A DNA stretch of 64,000 nt from Paramoeba atlantica (taxonomy: Eukaryota > Discosea), in the NCBI GenBank assembly GCA_977017575.1, contig CDRNVI010000144.1, positions 310,001 to 374,000 on the forward strand, written 5' to 3'. The position numbers and the translations under genes are program-made. The number at the start of each line of letters is the position of its first letter. The stretch's first letter is position 1. The notes beneath the pieces were generated by a model that was not told where the DNA came from, searched no databases, and worked only from the letters and a program-made list of their open reading frames with translations. Shown in pieces: positions 55,988-64,000 of this stretch.

Positions 55988-57114
55988 TCAATTTTCACCC
56001 AAGGTGGCTTGAACTCGTTGCCCACCATTTGGCTGGAACGTCACAGTTACTGTCACAGGAGGGGTTTCTGTTGGTGGTTGTGCGGTTTCAGCTTGCTCGG
56101 ATTCAACGATCCGGTTGGCACGTTCACCTGCGGCTCGTTCAGAATCTTCATAATATCCACGAGCAACCCGCTCGCTTGTCCACCCACCAGACACCATCAA
56201 TTGGTCTGTGGTGCCTCCTCCTTCCACCATGGCAGTGGCTCCCGACCGACGAAAACTGTGCGATGCATAATTTTCTTCAGGCTTCTCGAGAAAGCATGCT
56301 ATTTTCTTTGCCAATTTCGCAAGATAGTTTTTTCCTAAGTGCTGAGCTGCAAAGTTCTCTCGGTTCTTGTTCCACTTCCACCAAAGGCAAGTACCAGGGG
56401 GGAGGTTCTCCAGGTGATCCTCCAACACTTCAGAAGGAATAAACCCATCAAGCACAGGGATGACCACTTTGGTTTTCCTCAAAGATTTCGATTTTGCGCA
56501 CCGTTCCATGGTGAAGCATACACTCCCATTTTTCTTTAACTTCACTTCATCACGAGAAATGTTAATAACTTCAACACTTCTGGCTAATCCAAAGAAAGCA
56601 AAAAGAGCCAACAGAGAGTCTTGTAGATCTCCCCCATTCATTATCCCTCGAGACAAATATTGTTTTATCTCCTCCAAGGTAAAAACATTCTTCTTATTTG
56701 GCTGATAACCAGCTGTTTCTCCCTTTAGGATTCGATTTAACTGCCAAGTCTCACCGAAATCAATTGCATATTTACACAAAACATAGCGTTTCACGAGCAA
56801 AATCACTGGAAAGAATGATGACAATCCGTAAACACAGAAAGGACAAACAAATATTTTTGGTAAAACTCGACCAACAATGCCTCATTTATCACGTAATCTC
56901 GGTGTTCTTCCTCGTTTTTTTTATAAAAACGTGTCAAGAAATCCTCGAAACGACTTGCAGCAGTCAGGAACGCCTTTCGAGTCGCATGCGGGCCATTCAA
57001 CACCATCCGAACAGAATGGCATGTGGAGTCAAATTCAAAGTGGTTCCATTCCTTCGCTCGGAGGGACACAATCAGTGGGTTTTCCACTCTTCGTGCAGGG
57101 TTCATCTCTCGCAA
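55988..57114 (-). pseudogene. Tyrosine recombinase (phage-integrase family), one frameshift
   Basis: N-terminal part 57114-56803: HATRKAFLTAASRFEDFL and ALLVEFYQKYLFVLSVFTD, a helical SAM-like core-binding region. The frame shifts by one near 56810 and continues as PVILLVKRYVLCKYAIDF. In the catalytic domain, first Arg in FFGLARSVEVINISRDEV, the H-x-x-R box in SHSFRRSGATAM, the GGW box in VSGGWTSERVA, and the nucleophile candidate Tyr in GYYEDSERA. Family role: strand exchange via a 3'-phosphotyrosine. A 28-nt intron does not restore the frame, so a frameshift is preferred. The gene has normal CpG content, unlike the peri-satellite elements, so it is probably a recent arrival. Confidence 0.8.
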
Positions 57115-57251
57115 GAAAATGAAAAAATGCCCACAGGGCTTTTTCTTTCAATTGTTGTCACACAATCGTCCCAAAACAGACTCAAACCAATCGAAATACA
57201 CCATATTTATTGCTCTCATTTTTCCCAGCCTCAAAATTCAATAAAACGTTG

Positions 57252-57414
57252 TAGCCAATGTTTGAAAAGGCTTATCATGTCTTGAGTGTTTCTGATCAGT
57301 CTCGACCAGGATTCTGTGGTCTCGTGCCGCAAGCGGCCCTCGACCTCAAAAATCCTGGGTCTTGACATCAAAAACACCCTCGACGATAAACTGCCTTTTT
57401 TTAAACATTGGCTA
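57252..57414. repeat. 163-bp imperfect palindrome at the element's right end
   Basis: tagccaatgttt (57252-57263) and aaacattggcta (57403-57414) are the outer arms. The centre is gccgcaagcggc (about 57326-57337). In between, cgaccaggatt/aatcctgggtc and gagtgttt/aaacaccctc also pair. It could fold into one long hairpin and may be the recombination end of the element. Confidence 0.7.
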
Positions 57415-57498
57415 AATAGCTATTCTCTTTCCTCTTTTTGGGAGACAAAAAAAAAAGAATAAAAGCTTTTCTCTCCTCCACATTCTTTGTCCTTTCAG

Positions 57499-58870
57499 AG
57501 AGTATCTCATCACATGTATAGATGGTGATGGTTGTATCGACTTTATAGGTGTTCTATTTTGGCAATTCAAGATATCCTAGAGAGTATGAAAAGAACCCTT
57601 TCATCAAAACAAAATTCTCATCAGAGAAAATCCATCCAAACATGAGAAGAAAGAGTTAGAGGAGGAAAAAAGGCTGACTGTTGGATCCAAAAACCTGAAA
57701 CATTCAGAAAAAGAAAAGAAAGAAAAGAAAGAATGAGAGGAAAAACAAAGGAAGAAAAAGGGGGGAAAATAGAAAAAGGTGAAGAGAGGGGGAAATGATA
57801 TGAAAAGAAAGAAAAAAAGAGAAAAGAAAGAGAAAAAAAAAAGAAAAAGGAGAAAGGAGAAAGGAGAAAAAAAATAAAGAGGGAGATCTATGGTTCTTGG
57901 ATGGGAAGAAAAACTGAAAAAAAAAACCAAAAGAGAACAAAAGAAAGAAAAAAAAAGAAAAGAATGAGAAAGAGAAAGAGAAAAGAGAAAAGAGAAATAA
58001 AAAGAGAAAAGAGAAAAGAGAAATAAAAAGAGAAAAAAAGAAGAGAAAAAGAGAAAAAGAAAAGAAAGAGAAATAAAGAAATAAAAGAGAAATAAAGAGA
58101 AAAAAAAAAGAGAAAGAAAGAGAAACAAAGAGATGTGGTGGGGAGACAATCAATACACACATTTTTTCAATTCTCTTTTCATTTCTTTTTTTTCTTTTTT
58201 TTTCTTTTTTTTTCTTTCTTTTCTCTCTTTTTCTCTCTTTCTATTTTCATTTCTATTTCTCTTTTATTTCTCTTTTTCTCTCTTTTTTTTCTTTTTTTTT
58301 TCTCTTTTTTTTCTTTTTTTCTCTTTTTTCTCTTTTTCTCTTTATTTCTTTTTATTTTTCTCTTTTATTTTTCTCTTTTATTTTTCCCTCTTTTTTTCTT
58401 TTTTTCCCTTTTTCTCTTTTCTCTTTTTTTTTCCCCCTTTTTTTTCTCTTTTTTTTCTCTTTTCTCTTTTCTCTTTTATTTCTCTTTTATTTCTCTTTTT
58501 TTTCTTTTTCACTTTTTTTTTGCTTTTTTTTCCCCTTTTTTTCTATTTTTTCTCTCTTTCTTTTATTTTTTATTTCTCTTTTTTTCTCTTTTTTTCTTTT
58601 TTCTCTTTTACTTCTCTTTTTATTTCACTCTTTTCTTTTTCTCTTTCTAATTCAAGGATTTGTCATTGGGAAAAAAAGAGAAAAAAGACAAAGAAAAAAA
58701 GACAAAGAAAAAAAGACAAAGAAAAAAAGACAAATAAAAAGACAAAAAAAAAAGACAAAAAAATAAAGAAAATTAAAAGAGAGAATGTTTGGTTTCGAGG
58801 AGCTGACATTGCAAATATCTTTTATTTGTTGGTTTTTTCTGATTGTTCAACTTTTCTACTGTCTTTCTAA
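57499..58870 (+). pseudogene. Candidate plus-strand gene, unit D copy
   Basis: Acceptor cctttcag at 57498, then RLYRCSILAIQDILESMKRT, with an extra A (about 57612) breaking the frame seen in unit C. The terminal piece ENVWFRGADIANIFYLLVF, SDCSTFLLSF, stop TAA 58868-58870, is conserved and followed by aaataaaac. Not recognised. Confidence 0.3.
57700..58780 (+). repeat. Homopurine-homopyrimidine switch region
   Basis: A/G-rich to about 58130, T/C-rich 58160-58650, then A/G-rich. The empty MITE site is at about 58381-58397. Confidence 0.85.
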
Positions 58871-60389
58871 ATAAAACTTCTTGGCCTCTGTCACATCTCC
58901 ACCTCCTCTCTTTTTGTTTTTTTATGTGCTTGAAAGTACTCAAGTAACACCCCTGAGCGTTTATTCCAAAAAGAGACAGTCAACAAAACAACACAGCCAA
59001 ACAACAAAAAACCATACTCAAATCCAAAAACAAAATCCAAAAATCCAAAACAGACAAAAAGAATGGGAAGAAAATAGAAACAAAGAGACAAGGAAGGAAG
59101 AAATCCAAACCAGCACAAGAGATGGAGGAGAGAACAAAGAGAGATCCAAAGCAAGACAAAAAGGGGAAGGAAAGGGACAAAGAGGGAAGCAAGAAGGAAC
59201 AAAAGCCACACAAAGGAAAGGCAGATGCTCAAAGGCGGGGAGCCACACCATCTTTGATCTCTTTCGGAGAGCTGCTGGATGAAGCCCTTGTGCCTGGAGA
59301 TGGTTTCCTCAGGGAATTCAACACCACTTATGAATAATTCATTGAGTTTCATTCCTTCCAAGTTCAAGAGCTTGTAAAACTTCATTTGGATAATTCCAAT
59401 CATTCATAAACTGAGATCCAGTTGACTTAAATCATGCCAAGTATGCCAATAAAAGATCCCAACTCTTCATTTAAGGGTCAATCAGTCCACAAGAGAATCC
59501 AATCCTTACCCAAATATTTTTTCTGCTATCGCATGGTACATTATAAATGACACCAAAACTGCTGAAAAAAATATCATTATATTAAATCTTAAGGAGAGTA
59601 CTAACCCTCACATTCTGCCACATAGATATCAACATCAGTCATAAACATCTATCCAAATATCCTGATGAGGCTCTTGTGGTCAGAACTGGAAAGTTGAAAT
59701 CCACTTTGCCTGCCAAAGTTCATTGATCTGAAGGGGTCAGGGATGCCAGAGATGATCAACAGCCCTTGGCCATTGTCAGAATGTGGAAAAATACTTCAAG
59801 TTATGTTGTGAACATGGTTTTGGTGACCTGTAAAACTTTTGTGTATCCTCGAAAAATATATCTTCCATATGCGCTGAATTGGGCCAGAATCCTTCTGTTG
59901 TGCTTTTAGAAAGCACTGTGTCCCCAAACTTCTCAAGAGCCAGCTCTGCAAGAAAAATCAGCCATACCAAAACAAATACCATCACTTACTCCAAACAGGG
60001 GGAGTTTGCTTGCAGAGTGAAAAACAGATCCAAACAAATTCCAGCCAAAACCAATTGTTTTCTTAAGAGCATACAATTCCACATATCTCTTGCGATGACA
60101 GAGTTTCTCAGGAAAATTCGATGACTTCACCATACAATATACCATATCTGCCAAACAAATTTTGAGAATCAGTAAAAATAAACCTCTTAATATTGTTAGA
60201 ACCTCTGAAAAGCATTGAATATTCCAGTGAGGACTCCAGGGAATACAGGAATGTATCAAAGCAGAAACCAGATCAGAAAAAATAACTTTTGTAGTGACCT
60301 CTAACTTCTTGACAGCAAACCACAATGACATCTCCTCAAAAAAGAGAAACACAATCCTGTTGTTAACCCAATGTACGAAATAGATCCAA

Positions 60390-60870
60390 TCATCTCTCAA
60401 AAATGCAACACTTTGCTATCCCCACAATAAACTCTTCCTCATCGATAGCTGTATAGACAAAATCATCAATGTAAAATACTGAACAAAAGTCAACCTCCTC
60501 ATGGTCCCTCTTGCATAGTTCCAATAAAAAAGCGTTGTTATCCTTCTCGTGACTGAATCTTGAATCCCCAGAGGGGCTTGTAGTGATATGACCAGAGAAA
60601 AGGTCGAGCCAAATACAAGCCAATGTGCTTTGTCATTCGCCATTTCTCTTCACCCATTGATAGATTGTTGGTGTTACCAAACTCATTAGGTCTAGAATAA
60701 CAAATGAGTGAGAAGAGATTTGATACATCAAAAGAAAAGAAGAAAACATCCTGATTACCATTAAAAATGTATTTCTTTTCCTTTGGGGAGAATAAACAAA
60801 ACGATTTTGGTTTTATCCCCAAACACCCAGGTTCGCCAAAGCTCATTCTAACATGTTATCAACTACATCA
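60390..60870 (-). pseudogene. Ty3/gypsy-like reverse transcriptase fragment, unit D
   Basis: As at 47128-47644: CIWLDLFSGHITTSPSG, FYIDDFVYTAIDEEEFIVGI, AKCCIFER. A deletion of about 51 nt removes the segment between YIDD and EEEF, leaving the frame open across it. Confidence 0.6.
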
Positions 60871-61547
60871 GAGTGTCCATACAAATCAAAATAGACTCCT
60901 CGAACATCATCATTGTATCACTTTCAACACCCCCTTTTCATCATTGTCACTCTCTTCGTCCTTTCCAAACACATCCCCTCACAACCCAAACTTTGAAACA
61001 CCTGGAACCCCAGGTGCTATTCCTACCCCAATCTCCATTCTTTTACACCCTGGTCTCTCCCACAATCATTAAACATTACCAAAGTCATAATTTCAGTCCT
61101 CTTCTGAAGAAAAATTCTCTTTGGGCACTTTCGAAATATTTCCACAAGCTTTTAGATCTATCACCACACACAAGTACATGCTTCGATGAGAGCACTTCTT
61201 CTCTGAATTTGAGCAGAAGCGAACCACACATATATTTGCACCACAAAAGACTTTACAGCTCTTTGGACTGTTGTGGGGGGAACCACACTCACAATGAAGA
61301 CACAAGGAAAAAGGAGAGAAAAAGGAAAGAAACTAAACTCTGGACCAAAACCTTTATAGGAATGACCCCAACCAACACACAAGACCAAGCCAAAACGAAA
61401 CCAGAGAAAACGGCGTGAAAACGTGAAAGCAAATAAAAAGAGCACTAAAAAACTTGTGATTCTGGCAAAAACACCAAACTGGCGCACAGGCTGTCTGTGA
61501 AGCTCCTGGCTCATCAGGAAGGCCAAAACCCATGACAAAAGGCATCC

Positions 61548-61628
61548 AGAGAAGCTCTGGGAAGGCTCAAAGAAACTCAGGGAAGCTCAGAGAAGCTCAG
61601 GAAAGCTCTAAAAGCTCTGGAAAGCACC
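61548..61628 (+). repeat. AAGCTC minisatellite, unit D
   Basis: A shorter version of 48466-48570. Confidence 0.85.
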
Positions 61629-61989
61629 ACTAATGTGTTGGAGGCAGGTTTCACTCCAACACTGTAATAGATCAGAGAGGTACATTTGGTATTGTCGCAA
61701 AGATAATCAATCACTTCAGTTTGGCCATCTGAATTTCCGATCCTGCATCCACAAATTCATCTTGCATGATCTGACATATCTTTAAACCAGAGGAGAAGAA
61801 AGCAAAGAGGCAAGACAAGAAGTGGATGAGGGGGCAAAATGGACAAAAAGCGCACACATCATTAGAAGGAACGCAATATTCTCAAAAGATATCCTTGCAT
61901 CGAAAGACTGAGCACTTTCCGCACATAAAAAGCACTCTCATGCCTCATCATGTCTCGCCATGGTCAAATTCGTGTAAGCACAGCCAGGA

Positions 61990-62660
61990 CTTGAGAAGGA
62001 AATAGAAGAGAGACACATATGAGAATGGAAAGGATGAGAAAGTGAAATTTGATTTAGGAGAAATCTTTGATCCTATCAACAGAACAGAAGAAAATGATTC
62101 TCTAACACCAACTTTAGGAAATCCAAGGATCTCAGAGGTGAGGTGGATGTCATTGAATGAGGTTCAAGGAGATTCCAAAGAAAGTGACAAAGAAATATGA
62201 ACCCAAGAGCAGACCAGAGAAATTCGTAATGCCAATCAGCTCAGCTGGCCAGAAGGCCGAAAATTTCCATGAATTGACAACGTTGCTCACTCCCGATGAG
62301 GGTCACTGAGATCCTCGGGGGGATGCTGAGGGTCTGGATTTGAGACCTTTTGTCAAGCCACCTTTTGGACAGTTCAGGAAGCAGCCAACAACCAATTTGA
62401 ATGTTGAATTGGCCCAATTAGTTCAGAGGAAGAAGAGAACAAAGGAGGTTTGGAGTTGGCTCGAGAAACTCTACTTCAAAAGGGGAAGAGACCAAAACCA
62501 AGGATAATCAAGGGGATAATGATGCGAGAAGGAGGCCGGAGAAAGTACTCAAGAAGAAGGAACAGGAGGAGTTAGGATTCACAGTGGAAGAGGAGACTTC
62601 ACCAACAGTGGTATCTCCAGCCTTTGTTGTACCAAAGAAAGAAAGAGGGAAATGGAGATT
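61990..62660 (+). pseudogene. Plus-strand gypsy-like pol fragment, unit D
   Basis: LTPTLGNPRISEVRWMSLNE, a segment unique to this copy with DAEGLDLRPFVKPPFGQF and LNVELAQLVQRKKRTKEVW, then GGVRIHSGRGDFTNS in one frame and EEETSPTVVSPAFVVPKKER in another. Same abrupt change to homopurine DNA as in unit C. Confidence 0.5.
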
Positions 62661-63380
62661 AAACAAGAGAAAAGGAACAAAGAAAAAAAAGAGAAAAGGA
62701 AAAAGAAAGAAAAGAGGAAAAAGAAAAAACAAAGGAAAAGGAGAAAAACAAAGGAAAAAAAAAAGAAAAAAACAAAGAAAAAAGAAGAAAAAAAAGAATA
62801 AAAAAAAGAACTTTGTTTGGTGGGATCTCAAGTCTCCCTGACTCCCTAACTCCCCGACTCCTCTCTCTCTCTCTCTCTCTCTCTCAGCGAGAATTGGATC
62901 ATCTTCTGGGACATTCAGTCTTGAGGGGTCAAATAGCTTAAAAATATCAAAGAAGAAAAAAGAGTTGTTTGAACAAATCAAAAGAACTATTTAATTTGTT
63001 CATAAAACTCCAAAACATCACCACAAAAATCCCTTCAATTGTTCTGTTTTTCTTGTTTTTTGATTATATTATCATCTAACAGAAAAAGAAAAAAGAAAAG
63101 AAAGAAAAATTAGTTTTCCAATTCAAAAAAAAACAAAGAAAAACAAAGAAAAAAACAAAGAAAAACAAAGAAAAACAAAGAAAAACAAAGAAAAGAAAAA
63201 AACACATCACCACAAAACACCCAACAAAATAAAGGTTTTTGATCTTGGATTGGTGGAAAGAAAAAGAGAACGAAAAAGAAAAAGAAAAAGAAAATGGAAA
63301 AAGGAAAAAGGAAAAAAAAAAAAGAAAAAAAAAGAAAAGAAAAAAAGAAAAAAAGAAAAAAAGAAAAAAAGAAAAAAATA
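62661..63380 (+). repeat. Homopurine and A/C-rich spacer, unit D
   Basis: Matches 49546-50235, including AAAGAAAAAC repeats (63130-63195) and (CT)n at 62860-62885. Confidence 0.75.
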
Positions 63381-63381
63381 C

Positions 63382-64000
63382 ATTTGAACAAGATTCGTGA
63401 GTTGTTCTATTTCGGTTGGAAGTGGTCTTGTGAATGAATTCTTACTGAAATACCTACAAAGAGAAAGAAAGAAGAGGGAAAGAAAAGAAATAAGAGTTAA
63501 AAAGGAAAAAAAGAAAAAGAAAAAGAATAAAAAAAGAATAAAAAAAGAATAAAAAAAGAATAAAAATAATAAAATAATAAAAATAATAAAAATAATAAAA
63601 AATAATAAAAATAATAAAAATAATAAAAAAATAAAAAAATAAAAAAATAAATAATAAAAAAAATAATAAAATAAATAAAATAAATAAAATAAATAAAATA
63701 AATAAAATAAATAAAATAAATAAAATAAATAAAATAAATAAAAATAAATAAAAATAAAAAAACATCCAAGTCAAATGAAAGTTGTCCAAATTCAGTAGGC
63801 AAAGACCCCGTGAAGTTATTAGAAACGATGTCTAATAATATTATGAAAAGGAGAGGGAGAGAGGAGAGAGGAGAGAGAGAGAGAGAGAGAGAGAAAAGAA
63901 AGAGAAAGAGAGAGAAAAGTGAGAGAGAAAAGTGAGAGAAAGAAAGAAAAGAAAAAAATCATCAGAACAGAATAATTTATTCAAAAAATAATCCGAAGAA
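63382..64000 (-). pseudogene. LRR gene locus C (5' part beyond the window)
   Basis: Two minus-strand exons are visible. 63382-63453 is intact at 72 nt (FSKNSFTRPLPTEIEQL) with acceptor TTTGTAG and donor AT|GTATTT. 63764-63831 is 68 nt, with a 2-nt loss at the acceptor side and a further loss near the donor, giving a frameshift. Same order and spacing as loci A and B, so the tandem unit evidently continues to the right. Confidence 0.7.
63530..63755 (+). repeat. (AAATAAATA)n / AAT-rich microsatellite
   Basis: A 9-bp unit, ataaaataa, repeated from about 63670 to 63740, in the LRR intron. Confidence 0.85.

Larger units (their letters stand above)
55787..57431 (-). mobile_element. Tyrosine-recombinase (Crypton-like) element, only in unit D
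   Basis: Aligning unit D with unit C, the pyrimidine tract ...ttctttctttt is followed in C directly by ctcttttt...ggagac. In D about 1.65 kb intervene. The insert carries a minus-strand tyrosine recombinase gene and ends at its right side in a 163-bp palindrome. No TIR of the DDE type and no clear target duplication are seen, as expected for Cryptons, which insert by site-specific recombination. DIRS or Ngaro elements are less likely because no RT is present. Confidence 0.65.
57499..63380 (+). repeat. Segmental duplication, unit D
   Basis: Collinear with 43461-50235. It lacks the MITE, and it retains about 190 bp (62272-62450) lost from unit C. Confidence 0.85.

Overview
This window is nuclear DNA of a eukaryote. 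There are spliceosomal-type introns (GT...AG with pyrimidine-rich 3' ends), AATAAA-like sites, two 5S rRNA genes, a PB1-domain gene family, leucine-rich-repeat (LRR) exons, a cytosolic Hsp70 remnant ending in EEVD, and many classes of eukaryotic transposon. There is no operon structure and there are no bacterial signals. Long one-strand purine or pyrimidine tracts (kilobases of GAAAAAAA-type sequence) fill introns and spacers. The 5S sequence and the pyrimidine-rich sense strands of the introns would suit an amoebozoan, perhaps myxomycete-like, but this is only an inference and I cannot name the species.

Layout. 0-3 kb: decayed minus-strand LTR retroelement (gag, protease, chromodomain-like end, no polymerase seen). 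3.03-6.06 kb: complete PIF/Harbinger-type DNA transposon (TIRs, ACT target duplication, DDE transposase, Myb/SANT-like partner), inserted in the Ser-rich 5' part of that gag. 6.1-6.5 kb: Hsp70 pseudogene. 7-13.4 kb: homopurine DNA holding islands of a minus-strand LRR gene with one LRR per roughly 72-nt exon. 13.3-15.7 kb: cassette of a 5S rRNA gene (apparently inside an intron of a plus-strand gene), a conserved hairpin and a convergent PB1 gene. 16.6-21.5 kb: CpG-poor retrotransposon rubble (copia RT/RNase H). 21.55-33.91 kb: a 12.4 kb satellite, 32.4 copies of an exact 381-bp dimer (195 + 186 bp). 34-38.3 kb: more CpG-poor rubble, including a gag-only element between direct repeats. 38.4-41 kb: a decayed DNA transposase gene interrupted by a textbook tRNA-derived SINE with 14-bp target duplications. 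41.5-64 kb: segmental duplication of a roughly 13-kb unit carrying PB1 gene, spacer genes, gypsy-like fragments, LRR exons, 5S and PB1 again, with copy-specific insertions (a 723-bp MITE in one copy, a tyrosine-recombinase/Crypton-like element in the other).

How it fits together. The satellite, flanked on both sides by CpG-depleted dead retroelements, looks like a centromere or other constitutive heterochromatin. On both arms lies a multicopy [LRR gene]-[5S in intron]-[PB1 gene] cassette that has been duplicated and is partly degenerating. Comparing copies gives direct evidence of mutation (CpG to TpG changes, indels, splice-site loss) and of recent transposition (empty versus filled site). 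Most open frames longer than 60 codons here are translations of homopurine or homopyrimidine DNA and are not annotated.
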